A DNA stretch of 64,000 nt from the NCBI GenBank assembly GCA_947095535.1, contig OX352774.1, positions 244,429,825 to 244,493,824 of the forward strand. Reading direction: 5' to 3'. This DNA is from Poecilobothrus nobilitatus. Lineage: Eukaryota; Arthropoda; Insecta; Diptera; Dolichopodidae. Under the pieces are notes generated by a model. It did not search any database. It worked only from the letters and a program-made list of their open reading frames with translations, and was not told the origin of the DNA. Position numbers and translations under genes: made by a program. Positions 24,196 through 36,455 of this stretch are shown piece by piece. Positions within the stretch are counted from its first letter, which is position 1. Each line of letters starts with the position of its first letter.

Positions 24196-25128
24196 AAAAA
24201 AATAATTATTTTTTAATTTATCAATAAATAATTTCCTGAAAATAATAAACCACTAAAATGAAAACTGATTAGTTAACTAATTTTATATAATTTATTTTAT
24301 AATTATTTAATAAATTTTACACTTTTTTTTTTTTTTTTTTGTTTTATTTTCACTTTAATTTGAAACAATTTAATTAATGACTAATCTGATTCGATTTGAT
24401 TAGGAAAATTAACACAAAACTACTATAAATAATACTAATATTAAATTAAAATAAAAAACAAAACAAAAAATAAAAAACTAATTATTAGAAATTAGGTGTT
24501 TTTCTGTAAATATTTACAAGAATTGTATAATTATATCCTTTTGATGTAAGATAATTTTATAAAATTATCTTTAAGGAAATTCTATTTAATTGAATGATGT
24601 ATGTATGTATGTATGTATTTGTATAAATTTGTGTATTATATGGTTATAAAATAAATATTACTTATACAATAAATAATGGTTTAAGGAGGATTATGTTCAA
24701 TAACATTGTTTTAAAAGAATAATAATATAAAAAAATGTAAAAATGCATTGTATAATTACTATATTAATTATGTACAATAAAATATAGTTATTGTATGTAT
24801 ATTAAATTAATCATAGTACCTATTAAAATTTTCGCAATCGATAAGAAAATGTTTTGTAATGTTTAGTATTGCCACCATTCACAAATTTACTATAATATAA
24901 AACTATAGCATAAATGTATTTATTCGACCATAATATTAAAAGACTATTAATATTTAAAATAAAATTATTTTTTAATTATTTTAAAATAATACATTTTTAA
25001 TTTGTTTCTTTAAAGATTAGCAATTAAGACAGTATATAAAACGAAAGAGGTTTCAAAAGCGATTATTTTCAAAACGCATAATAAAACCAATTCTAGAATT
25101 ATTTTTGTATCAAAAGTTGTAATTTTCG
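24196..25128. other. non-coding simple sequence
   Basis: A (TATG)n microsatellite is at 24597-24617; the remainder is homopolymer-rich. Nothing else is supported. Confidence 0.6.
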
Positions 25129-25300
25129 GTGACATGTCATAACTCATTTTGTCATAAGCCCCTTAGGGAGTTATGACCATCTACTTTATGTCAGAAGTCG
25201 CCTAGGGAGTTATGATACAAAGAAAAGTGTCAAAACACCGAAAGGGATTTATGACATTTTTTTCAAGGAACATATGAAAAAAGGAGTTATGACATGTCAC
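25129..25300. mobile_element. 172-bp mini-foldback with perfect 17-bp ends
   Basis: The left end GTGACATGTCATAACTC (25129-25145) is the exact reverse complement of 25284-25300. Inside, the word GTCATAA...GAGTTATGA is iterated: GTCATAAGCCCCTTAGGGAG, TTATGACC, GTCAGAAGTCGCCTAGGGAG and GGATTTATGACA. The element is short, non-coding and intact at both ends. The iterated-word arms resemble FB-1 and FB-2 but use a different word. Confidence 0.7.
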
Positions 25301-25815
25301 TATAATTTTCTTTAGAGATTTCTGTGCCAGAAAATTGAAAAAAGTGTAGAGAAATAGCAAAAATATGATGTTTGATTTTTTTTTCGAACCAAAAAAGTTT
25401 TTTAAAAATAAGTGAAAAAATAGTTCATTTTTTCTTTTAAAAAAAAAAAAAAAATAAAAGAAAAAGTTGTTATACGGCATAAAAAATCGATTCGTCTTAT
25501 ATTACGCAGATGATTTTGATAAACTTTTATATAAGTATAAGACTAACCAAATATTTTAAACCAGGTAATGCAACATTACGAAGACTACTAAAAAATTCAA
25601 TTAATGCTGTAGGACGAAACACTCCTAAAATTTTGATAATGTTTGAGCTTCGAATTTTAGATGACCAAAATGTTTTTATGTTTGATACATTATAACTCTT
25701 ACACGATGGGTTTATAAAATTTTTTTTTTTTTTGAAATTCTTAAACCATATATGTTCATTCTTTTAAAGTTTTGAGTTTTTTCATTAATTTCTTATTTGA
25801 ATTTGTTAATTTAGT

Positions 25816-26790
25816 CTTTTTAGCACATTTTCAAAAAAATTTAAAAAAATGTGCCTATGAATTTCACTCTGTATTGTCTGTACGTATATCTCATTCGTTT
25901 GTCCGGGCTATTTACAAAACTTTTACATCGTTTAAAATAGAATAATGAAATTATAACTACGGATAGATATTTAAAAAAAATATATTTTATGGAATAACTT
26001 TTTTCTATGGCCGCATCCGTTACGCAGCTACAGCTCTCCAAAGTTCAAAAAAGCTCTATATTTAAATTGTTCTAACACAAGTTCTATAAGGTAGATATAT
26101 CAGATATCTTCAATTTGGAAACGCTATATCATAGCTACTTTTTATTTACTTAATAAATATGTGCCATGCAGTATTTTAATTTACCGTTATGCAAAACTAA
26201 ATTTTTGCAAAATTTTTGGTCTCTACTATCTTTTAAACGGTTCAAGATAGAAATTTGAAATTTTGAGAGAAGCTAGATCTTTGGAAATAAGTATTTTTGT
26301 GTCACTCTCAGTTTAGGAGCATTTTTAAGTTTAAAGTAGTATATACAAAAATTAAAGCTATGTTATATTTTATATAATGCTTATGATTTTTTCAGCCCTT
26401 TGCAATTTTCAAATGAAAGAAATACCTATAGTAGAATATAAAACTGTTTCCAGTAGCTTTAAAGGGATACAAATTAGCAACGGATGATATTATGGTTAAA
26501 AATATATGGTTCTTTAACTGTCCTGTTTTTAATGATATTTATAATAATATCTAAAATTTCATTGTTTTATCTAACATTGTATATAGAAGTTTTGGACATA
26601 GTAAAACTAAAGAAAAATTTTTTTAAAAAATATGCCAAAAATTGTTTAGTTTCTACCTATCTTAAACTCTCCCATTGCGAATAAGAATTTTTTATTATAT
26701 TGTTTTAAAATTTTTTAAAATGTTTTGATTCTACATATGGGAATTTTTTTATAAATTCATTTTAGTAATTTAAGTGGATTTTTTTTTTTC
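25816..26790 (+). mobile_element. Helentron-like relic, family B
   Basis: It starts CTTTTTAGCACATTTTC like the other family B copies. A decayed GTCY block follows (GTCTGTACG ... TTTGTCCGG, 25876-25907). Then comes the body with CGCATCCGTTACGCAGCTAC and CTCTATATTTAAATTGTT, equivalent to 45434-45500. Similarity to the 45-kb body can be followed to about 26375; beyond that it is eroded. The next element begins at 26798 directly after it. The short frame at 25841-26041 is part of this relic. Confidence 0.55.
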
Positions 26791-26797
26791 CTTTTTT

Positions 26798-27566
26798 TAT
26801 ACCCGTATGAACTATGTTCAAGGGTATAATAAATTTGCCATTACGTTTGTGACACCTTAAAGGAGTCGAGCTAGATATAGTGTCAAAGGTATGGATCGGC
26901 TCCGAATCGAATTCTGAGTCGATTAAGCCATGTACGTCCGTCCGTCCGTCCGCACGATAACTCAAAAAGTAAAGGAGCTAGGAGGCTGAAATTTTTTTTA
27001 CATCACTTTTACAAAATTGTTAGTTTTGCTATTTTACGTCAGCATTTTCGGCCGCCGGGTTCGAGTAGATGCCATACAACTTCTTTCTTTAAATGGAAAT
27101 AACCCAGTGTCTATTCAATCTAGGTATCTGAAATTTTTCAAATGATGATCCAGTTTTATGGCAACAACTTCTGTAAAATTTGGTTATGATGATATGGCAG
27201 GTTCGGAAAGTTGCCATACAATTTCTCTTTTTAAATGAAAATAACTCAGTGTCTATTGAAGCTAACTATCTTAAATTTAGTGAAAAAGTGTCGAGTTGCA
27301 TGCCAAAAACTTTTGTAAAATTTGATTGGTCTAAAGCAGCCGGTTCAGGCTTCTTGCATTTCTTGGAACTTAATGAAGCTAGGCGCAATAGATTCGGGAA
27401 GTTGTCATACAACTCCACAATTTACATAAATATATCTCTGTAGTTCGGTACTAAAACATCTGAATGTTTTTAAAAGATGATCAAGTTTTATAGAAACAGG
27501 ATATATTACGTTCATACGGGTATCCCAGAGTTGACACAGTCTACTCTACTGCACTCTTCCTCGTTT
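26798..27566 (+). mobile_element. complete DINE-1/Helentron-like element, family C
   Basis: The 5' end is TATACCCGTATGAAC. It is followed by GGGTATAATAAATTTGCC, GAGCTAGATATA, AAGCCATGTACGTCCG and a (GTCC)n block (26933-26952). The 3' end has TTCATACGGGTA, the inverse of the 5' subterminal repeat, and then a hairpin AGTTGAC-ACA-GTCTACT with one mismatch and CTTCCTCG before a T run. This is the standard DINE-1 order. The inverted copy is at 35826-36455, and a 3' fragment is at 31640-31885. It is non-coding; the frames at 26762-26965 and 27180-27443 are incidental. Confidence 0.8.
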
Positions 27567-27934
27567 TTTATATAAAATCCTGTTAAAATTTTTTCATACT
27601 TTAATTAATTATATTATATGACTATTTAATAATCAATAAATTCTATTATTTATACATATATAAATATATATTATATATTGATAATAACTAATTACTTTTA
27701 TTAAGATAAATCGTATTTCAATTTAGTTTATTTTATTATAATGATAATTGGAGAAAAAGAAAGAACAAAATATTAATTTATTATTTTATTTGAAAAATAA
27801 AATATGTATTCTGATTTAAATTTGAAATTAAATCCTTAAAATAATAGATATTATATTAAATAAATTTACAATATTGGTAAATTGTAATTGCAAAGATGGG
27901 CAGGAGCAAAGATGCACTACAAACGTAGTTCTTA

Positions 27935-27975
27935 TGGTGGTATAATAAATTTGTTATTACGTTTGTGGCATATTA
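27935..27975 (+). mobile_element. DINE-like 5' fragment, family C
   Basis: GGTATAATAAATTTGTTATT followed by ACGTTTGTGGCA matches the block just inside the 5' end of the element at 26798. It is cut short on both sides. Confidence 0.5.
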
Positions 27976-28027
27976 ATCCTAGAATTTACATAATCAATTT
28001 ACGCAATTTGTTTCCTTTTTTTTCCTT

Positions 28028-28180
28028 CCCACTCCTATAAGAAGCATAGGGCACCCACTAGTGACTAAGTAATTTATTATTCATAGTTGACTAAGCTTTT
28101 GTTTCGGGAATTATTTATTTAATTAAGCCGATTATGCGGCTGTAGCTATTGTAGCAGAACGACTGTGAGACATAAATATT
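28028..28180 (+). repeat. dispersed ~150-bp repeat, copy 3
   Basis: CACTCCTATAAGAAGCATAG, GGGCACCCACTA, ATTTATTATTCATAGTTGAC, TTTCGGGAATTATT and GTAGCTATTGTAGCA follow the order of the copies at 3176 and 24045. It has diverged more than the other two. Confidence 0.75.
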
Positions 28181-28619
28181 TCTTTTTTTATGCCCATCTA
28201 CTAGCTATGGTATAAACATTATACTTTCAAGCTTTCTCTATTGGGTATTTCTAATTTAAAACTTTATTATACGATTCCAGGTCTGCTCCCATTATGCTCC
28301 CATTATTTGCATTTATTTATTTTATCATTTTTAAAAATTTAAAGTACTTAACCTTTATTAAAAATCAATAAGAAAAAAATTGTAATTTTCTAACTATAAA
28401 ATTTTTGCTTGTATGGAAAAAAAATGAAAACAGTGGATTAATTTAATAAATAAAATTTTTTGTTTTTCAGCAGTTCAACAGTTTTTTTTTTTTTCTTCTA
28501 ATTATCTGTAAATATTTATTCAAATAGAAAAATTAAAACTGTAACCATATTTTAGTTAAAATTTCATTATTCATTTTAATTGATTGATTGTGTCATTATA
28601 CATAATTGGAGCGGACCTG

Positions 28620-29825
28620 TTCGCAAAATTTATATGTCAAATTCCCATTTCATCTAATGCTATTTGACATAATTTATTATTTCACAAAATTTCATTTTAG
28701 CAAAATTATCTTATTGCAAATAGTTTATTTTGTCAAATAGGATACTTTGCAACTAATACTTTTCACAAGAATCCACGTAACAAAATAATAACAACATCAA
28801 CTAATAATTATTTTAATTCGTTATTAATGATAATAAAAAAACTAGTTTAAGGTAACGGTATCATTTTTTAATTTTTGTCGTTGTTGTTTGGGATAAAAGT
28901 AAACCCCCCAAATATTGCCAAATGTTTGCCAACTTTTTGGAGTTGCCTTGAACTAAATCAAAAAGATATTCCAAGAACACAAAATTATTTAGAACCGTGG
29001 AACCATCACAGAATACATGCAATTATTGATGGAGAACATGTCGGATTTTTTTATTTTTTTATTATCGACGTGCACCTTGGCTGCCTTGTACATGCAACAT
29101 GGTCTCACACAAAACTGGTCTCTTGTAGCTGCGTGAAAACATGTGTCATTTCAAACGGCCTGAGAAAACCATTTGCATATTTGGCCTGTGAATTTTTGAT
29201 TCCAATTTGTCACCACAAGGCACGAAAATTTTGGAAAATTTTTTACTATTTAAAGCTAAATTAAAAAAACAAAATATCGGCCGTGAGGCCCGTTTTTTTA
29301 CGCTCTATTTTGGCAGTCAACGTGTTAAAAAAATTACATTTGTAAAGACAGAAATAAAGAAGTTTGAGATTGATGGTGAACCTGTCGTAAAAAAGAAAAA
29401 AATATTTTTTAAAACATAAGAAAATTAAAAGAATTTTATCAAAAAAAGTTGATTATAAGGAAGTTAAATTACTACTTTTAATAGCCGATATTTATATATA
29501 TTATCTTTTATGTATCCTTATATATTTTTACATAAAGTTCAACATAAAATGTTTTAAAAAAATATTTTCACAAATTATGTAATTTTATAGATTTAATTTA
29601 TTTCGAAGAAGATATGTATGTGGAAAATATATATTTTTCAAATAGTATTTGGAATTTAGAAAAATTTTTGGGCAAAACTTTATGTTTTAAAAAAAATACT
29701 ATTTGCAAAACATATGTTTGTCAAATATCTTTTTGCGAAGTCTCTCATTATGCCAAACAATCAAAATGTCAAATATGTCAAATGGAAATTTGCGAAATGT
29801 CCTTTTTATCAAAAGATATTAGAAA
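28620..29825. mobile_element. foldback element FB-3 enclosing a MULE-like relic
   Basis: The left arm (28620-28770) iterates the words TTCGCAAAATT, TGTCAAATT, ATTTGACATAA, TTGCAAATAG and TTTTGTCAAATA. The right arm (29670-29825) iterates GGCAAAAC, TTTGCAAAAC, TTTGTCAAATAT, TTTGCGAAG, TGTCAAATATGTCAAATGG and TTTGCGAAATG. Taken as complements, TTCGCAAATTTCCATTTGAC from the right arm matches the left arm's outer part in content. The enclosed segment (28875-29420) is non-repetitive, richer in G and C, and holds the transposase-like fragment. The exact termini are uncertain. Confidence 0.5.
28875..29264 (+). pseudogene. MULE-type transposase fragment
   Basis: A 129-codon open frame (its first codon is TTG, so the true start lies elsewhere) contains FWSCLELNQKDIPRTQNYLE at residues 21-40, followed by PWNHHRIHAIIDGEHVGFF. 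In MULE-family transposases and related FLYWCH-associated proteins, a W-x(n)-PRTNN-x-EGWH segment near the C-terminal part is characteristic; here it reads PRTQN-LE-WN. Downstream of residue 60 the frame becomes Phe-rich and loses any likeness. A second frame (29207-29419) may continue the original protein after a frameshift. No DDE catalytic core or zinc finger is visible, so this is a relic. It sits between the repeated arms of FB-3, which fits the known link of fly FB/NOF elements to MULEs. Assignment is by motif memory only. Confidence 0.45.
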
Positions 29826-31015
29826 AATTGGTATTTTCTAATTTAACATTCGGCTGACTGTATATACAAACCATGCATAATATACCATAATATACAATTT
29901 TCTTGATTAACAATTATGTATATATGTATGTATGTATGTATGTATATTTCATTTAATAAATAAATTAATTTTAAAAATTTATTATTTATTTTGTAATCAT
30001 AAGTAAAATTTCATGTTATTTTAATTAAAAAAAAAAAAAAACTTTCATTTTCCTTTAAAATTGATTTTCTTTGTTTAAAAAAAAAAAAATAAAAAAAAAT
30101 TTTTTTTTTTTTTACTTAATCAAATTAATTTGTTAGTAATTTAAATTAATGATTTCAAAATAATTTTATTAAATCCATTTGTTTAGAATGTATATTTTAC
30201 ATAATATTTATATATATAAATCTGAAAAATATTTACATAATTATATTATATACTATACAAGGTTAATTAAAACATAAATTACATACCTATATTTGAATAA
30301 TAACAAAATATTAAAACTATCTATAGTTTATTTTTAGTTATTAGATATAGATACATATGTATGTAGTTTATATATATGTAATGTATGTATGCATAGAGTA
30401 AAACATATGATCCACCAATAATGTAGATATCTCTCAATCAAATAAATAAAATTTTATGACATAGAGATAATACATATGTCAATATTAGAATACGATATTT
30501 GTATATATGTAAATAATGTATAGAAGATTAAAAGAAAAACCAGTATAAAAAAAATGAAAACATTACTATACACATATTTAATAAATTTTTGACAACTTTT
30601 CAGAAATTTATAATTAAAAATATACCAATTAAAAACAATAGGATTTTATTTCAAATATATTTAAAAAAAAAAAAAAGGTTTTTCATTTTAATTATTTTTT
30701 TTTTGTATTGTTTGATTCTATGTATACTGACTATTTTCTATTAAAATATCATTTTGTATAATTAAAATAAAATTTTAAATATTTTTGAAATATAAAATGT
30801 CCTATATGTATATATTATGTACATAACAAGGTTGTATAATATACAGCAATTAAACTTGGAAAACTTAAAGATTCTTTCATAAAATAAAAGGCTGGATATT
30901 ATTTTAAATATTAAATTTGTTTTTTTTTTATTTCTAGATTATAAAACACCAATATAAGTAAAAATTTGTATTATACGGAACATAATATTGTTATTATCCA
31001 GTTACATGAAATTAA
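29826..31015. other. non-coding simple sequence
   Basis: A (TATG)n tract is at 29926-29946, with A/T homopolymers (30030-30115) and TATATGTA words. No gene seen. Confidence 0.6.
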
Positions 31016-31251
31016 TTAAAATCTAAATCCTACGTAAATACACTGTGGAACTGTCAATATGGCAGCATTTGAAAATATGTTTGCCGTGTGCATGTCGCGT
31101 TTGTGAAATTTAATGCCAACACAATATGTATTCCCAAAAGTTGTATACGCATATGTGTATGCTTTAACAAAATTTAAAAAGAACTTTAACTTCTCTAATT
31201 TTTCCTTTTCATCCGCCACAATCCCCAGTATACCAAAACTAATTTCTCCTG
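31016..31251 (-). other. unrecognised open frame in a G+C-richer patch
   Basis: The minus-strand frame is open from a TAG near 31251 to a stop at 31016. It reads KDAGEISFGILGIVADEKEK near its start and TTFGNTYCVGIKFHKRDMHT in the middle. It has no ATG at its start; the internal codon at 31219 is GTG. The segment has clearly more G and C and more varied amino acids than other frames here. An AG precedes the open frame, so an internal or terminal exon, or a retrocopy fragment, is possible. I do not recognise it and see no donor site. It may also be transposon debris. Confidence 0.2.
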
Positions 31252-31639
31252 CATCCTTCTAATATTCTTATCGCGAAAACCAAATTGTACATTATCTGAC
31301 AATGTATTAAAGAATTCATTTTAAAGTTTAGTTTTAAAGAGGGTGATTTTGGTTGATTAAAGTTGAAAACTAACTAAAAGATTCTCATTCTTTTGAGTGA
31401 CTTTTGGTGCTTTTCACTGTCCCTAGTAAAAAATATTTTCGAAGTAAATAAGAAACCTTATGGTATAACTCTTAACTGAATGGAGAAATACGAATGCAAA
31501 TTGTTGCAAGTCTGTATACAGAAAACGGTAAAAGTAATTTATAAATTTAAAATATAAGTAATACAGATAGATATAAGATATTATAGGAACACTTTGTAAA
31601 CAGTGGAAAATTTTGTGATGTGACAAAGTAAATTATTAT

Positions 31640-31885
31640 ATTTTAATATCGATACGTGCGTTTAGAATTTGATTAGTTCGGCGAAAAGGATTCGAGTAGC
31701 TCAAAAAATTCAGATAAATATACAGCTCAAAAAATTCAGATAAATATATCTCAATACTTAATTAAGTCAGATTATCTTAAGTTTTCTAAAATATGATTCA
31801 ATTTTATGAAAACATTAAAACTTATATTCCAAAGTCGGTATCTTAGTATTGATAACAGTCAATTTACGCTATTTGCTATTTTTTT
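31640..31885 (+). mobile_element. 3' remnant of a DINE-like element, family C
   Basis: ATATATCTCAATACTTAATT, then ATGATTCAATTTTATGAAAAC, then GTCGGTATCTTAGTATTGAT and AACAGTCAA correspond in order to the 3' third of the element at 26798 (ATATATCTCTGTAGTT ... GATCAAGTTTTATAGAAACA ... GGGTATCCCAGAGTTGACAC). A 26-bp unit containing AGCTCAAAAAATTCAGATAA is tandemly duplicated at 31698-31748. Confidence 0.45.
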
Positions 31886-34800
31886 TTTCTTTCCTGGAAG
31901 AAGACAATTTGGCTGTCTTTCACTGAACATAGTTTTACGATTATATAACAAGCTGTAATGAATGAAAAAGCAAAAATTCTAAAAAAGAATTAGGTATAGA
32001 ATTTATTTCGATTTCTCATAAACTGATAAACTAATAGGACTTTTAAAATTTTTAGTAAATGTTTTCTAAAAAAAAAAATCTATATTTTTTTAAACTACTT
32101 GCTTAAGAGAGATGCGATTAGAATGTATTTTAGAGTAAATTACAGGCTTTAATTTTGACGTACTTATAATCTTCATACGCACCCAATAATTACAATGTGA
32201 TGAAGGTTTGAAGTCTTTTAAAATAATTTTTTTTTTCATTTCGAAATCAATTCATTTTTAAAACATGTTTCTTTTGAGATAATTTTTATATCATTTTTGA
32301 AATGAACGCTTTTGATTTTTTTTTTTCTATTTTTCACCGAGATGTCAAGAATAAAAAAGTTGGTACACATTAACTCTAAATTTCTTTGAATAAATAGTTA
32401 TTAATTATAGTATCAATAGGGTATCTATTATTCTACAACTTGTTAATAAACTAATATCCATTTCTTACCTTGTCGCAGCCAATTTCAACCATATAACCGT
32501 AAAAAGTATCAAAAAGTAAATAAATAAGGTTCAAAAAGATTCCGAGAGATCGTATAAAAGTTGTTATACAAAATTTTAGTCGGTCTATAATCATATAACG
32601 ATTTTAAAATTAATCGAATCTATCGAGGAAAAATAATTTTTAGTAGATCATAATATTTAATCTGTAAATGATAGACATTTAAAATCATTTTACTAAATGA
32701 TTTATCAACCGACTTTAATTTTTTTTTTTAAATGATAAATATTCAGTCCAGTCATCTTACAATATCAATATTTTTCCAAAGTTTTTGGATTTTCATTATT
32801 AATTTTCCATTTTTATAAAAAAAAATCTATATAAAGAATATAGATACATATGTATAATATATGTAGTATAATCTGTATCTAGTAAATAAGACGCTCTTTT
32901 TTTGTTCTTTTGTTTCCATTAAATTTGAAATTTTATTTTTTTTTTCTTCGCTTTTTTTTCTACATACTTAAACAAAGTTTTGAAATGATAGTTTGTCATT
33001 TTAAGATTTTTTATTTGAGTAAACATAAAATGTAACATGTAAAATTTAATAAAATTCTCAATATTACTATACATAAATTAGGGGCATCTTATAAAATGCA
33101 TCTTATAATATAAATAATGGATATACATATATATTGAGTTTCCAAACTTCAATAAATTAGAGGCATCTTCTAAAAGATAATAATAACAGTGTTTTTACAA
33201 AAAAATTCGTTTGCAAAGAAATTTTAAATTCATAAAGTTATTAATTATTGAAAATTGTATTTTTACGTTTTAAATAAAATCATAAAGAAACTATATACTG
33301 TATATAGAGTGTCTTTATGATAAAATCAAAATAAAAATTGCTTATTTCGTTTTTTAAGTCAAAATGAACATATGAATTAAAATCAAATATAAATAAAACG
33401 CTGTTGAGGGCTACCAAATATTTATTAGTTAGAGTAAATTAAAAAAATTATAAATTTTGACTACGGATAATTGTGGTTAATCAATAACTGTCAAATCATC
33501 AAACAACCTAAATTTCGAGTTCAAGGTATAAATAAAAAATAATAATAATACAAAAATCCTTTTGAAGACTATCATATACATTTGATAACGTAAATTGCTT
33601 ATTAAAACACCTCGAATTTAGAGGGGCGGACGAATACTAGAATAATTTTATTTAACATGTTACTAATAATAAAAGCTATAGAAAGTATACAAAAAATTTT
33701 TTGACTAACTATAGATAGATTCAAAAAAATAAAAAGAGAATTAAAAATTAAAAAAAAACACAAAAGAAAAATTAATATTGAAGATTCCTTAGAAAATATA
33801 ATATTATTTTCTTTATATTAATAAAATAATATCTAAAACAAGATAAATAATATGTAATCATTAAAAATATAAATATAAATGTATTTTAAGATAGTTTAAT
33901 TGATTTATTTTATTTTCTTAACAAACTGTATTGTATCCTATTGTTTTAATCTATTATATAATATAAGAATTTCATTTATTTCAATTTTATACAAAAATTT
34001 GGATTAAATATATAATAAACTATAAGATAATATTAGATATTAAATTAATGCTATAAAGAAAAACTTGTATAAAGAAAAAGATATTATTTTATGAAAAAGT
34101 ATCTTATGTTTTAATAATTTTTTAAATAACATATAATAATTATTATCAATATTATTATTTTGTGTTATATAAAATCATTAATTACATATTATAGAAAATA
34201 TATCTTTATTATATTTTATTTATTTAACAAAATTTTGAAAGAAAATTACCTTGAAGATACAAAATTACGATTTATTATTAATTTCTTAAAGATTATTTTA
34301 TAATATTATGATTTTTAATATTTCGTTATTGTTTTATAATTTGGTTTTTTTTTTTTTTTTGTTTTGGAATACATATTTTCCTTTATTTAAATTTTGCTGC
34401 AAGATTTTCAAAAACTTACTTTTAATCTGTCAGTTTTTTGTATGTCTGTTTACAAAAAAATATAAAGATAAATTGCTTATAAAAGGTGCAGCCAGCAGTA
34501 CAGGTGCAACAAATCCTAAATAGATAAACAGTGCCAAATTAAAATGTCAAAAATTGTAACAAATTATAACATTAACTGAAAATGTTCTAAAGAAAAAATA
34601 CAAATTATTAAAGCTTAATTAGGGTTTCTTTAATTTAAGAAAATATCTCTAGATTTTTGAAATCTTTCTTTATAAAAAAAAAAAAAAAATCTACTAAAAT
34701 TATAATTTTTGATTTAAACAATATTTGGAATTCTATAATATTTTATTATATTAGCATTTTTAAAATATACCTTTAAAATTCTTTAGTTTTACTGCCACAC

Positions 34801-35825
34801 CTACCGCCAGATATACCACCTTGTTAAATTCATTTCGAAATATTAAGGCAATAAAAAATCTTTAATTATACATAGTTTTTATTTTCTTGTAATACGATGC
34901 GGTTTCTTATATTTAATTTTTCAGAATTTTAATCTATTAAAAGTACATAAATCATTAAGATCTTACAAATTCTGATTAATTAGGATATAAATATTATTTT
35001 AATTCATATTTAGTAATATATAATTTTACTTCACAATAGTTTTTTTTTTGTTATATTCGAAAATAAATGAGATTTTACTAAAACGAAATAACTATTCGCT
35101 TAAATTATTGAAAAATACAAAAAAATCTTTAGTCAAAGATAATCAGGAGGAGAGATAAAACAATATTCTTAAATTTCTTATTACAAATATAATATTTTCC
35201 AAAATGAATTTGAACTTTTAAATAGGAAATTTTATAAAATATCCTTAAACGATTTATTGTGCATTTTAATATCCTAGCTTAATATTTAATAGGAGGTAAA
35301 AAATTAACTCTATAGGTAAATTCCATCCATTCTACATAAAATAACATATAAGCATGATATTTTATTATTGCCATTTATATTGAAATTATTTCGAAATTAA
35401 CAAATTTATGAAATTTTAAAAATTTGCATTAAACATTTTTAATTAATAGGAATTGGAAAAAATTTCCATATTTTGTCAAAACTTTCATTTGCCTAAAAAA
35501 TTCAGATTTTAAATTAATAATAGCTAAAAACAAGTACCTACTGAAAATATTTTTTGCAGCCCTATAAATCAATATTATATACCTTTTCTAATTTTGACAT
35601 ACATACATAAACGTCAGAAAAATTTCATTAGTAGATTTTTCATTTTTCAAATAATAAAAATTACGAAATAATTTAAAAAATTTAAAATTGAATAAAATAT
35701 GTATTTTTTTTTTTTTTGCGCAATAAACTCTAAATCCTATTAACGAACAATCAATCATAACATTTTTCGGTATTATAACGTGATTCATTGTTTCACTATA
35801 AAATCAAAAAACAAAAAAAAAAAAA
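31886..35825. other. non-coding AT-rich stretch
   Basis: Mostly low-complexity DNA. The only G+C-richer spot is about 34487-34525 (GTGCAGCCAGCAGTACAGGT). Its complement is preceded by a pyrimidine-rich TTTATCTATTTAG that could be a splice acceptor, but neither strand gives a recognisable protein. The 34308-34523 frame is otherwise poly-Phe/Lys. Confidence 0.45.
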
Positions 35826-36455
35826 AAAAGAGGAAGATTGCAGTAGAGTAGACTGTGTCAACTCTGGGATACCCGTATGAACATAATATAATGGTGTTTT
35901 GTTTCTATAAAACTCGATTATCAACTTGCTGCAAAAATTTCAGATGTTTCACTTAATTTAAGTGCCAAGATATATTTATGTAAATTTTGGATTTAATATG
36001 ACACTGAGTTATTTTCATTAGCTATCTGTACCTGTTGCACCTGCACAACCAAACTTCATTAATGTTTATTGCCATTAAACTTGATAATTTTTCAGAAAAT
36101 TGGAATTTTTCATTTAAATCAGGTGTCTAGCTTTATTGAGAACCAAGTTATAATGATATAAATTATGCTTATATTAAAAACGAATTTGTATGAACAACTT
36201 CTTGAACCAACTGCTTTAGATCAACCAAATTTTACAAAAGTTGCTGTAAAATAACATTTTTTCGAAAGTGACGTTATAAAAATTTTAGAATCCCACCTCC
36301 TTTATTTTTTAAGTTATCGTGCGGACGGATAGACATACATTCTTTAATCGTGTTATTATTTGTGTGTGTAATAACATATGTAATTGTGTTAATTAAGCTG
36401 TCACAAACGTAATGGCAAATTTATTAACCCTTGAACATATGTTCATTCGGGTATA
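35826..36455 (-). mobile_element. DINE-1/Helentron-like element, family C, inverted copy
   Basis: Read on the minus strand it begins TATACCCGAATGAACATATG, carries CCATTACGTTTGTGACA and a short residual GTCC block (complement of 36322-36330), and ends TTCATACGGGTATCCCAGAG followed by TTGACACAGTCTACTCTACT and CTTCC. The ends match those at 26798-27566, and the last 60 bp are almost identical. It is about 140 bp shorter, and the centre is more diverged. The two copies are inverted, about 8.3 kb apart. Confidence 0.75.

Noticed and set aside
34308..34523. 71-codon frame ending KGAASSTGATNPK
   Set aside because: The first three quarters is poly-Phe/Lys low complexity. The G+C-rich tail is too short to recognise, and the possible splice acceptor lies on the opposite strand.
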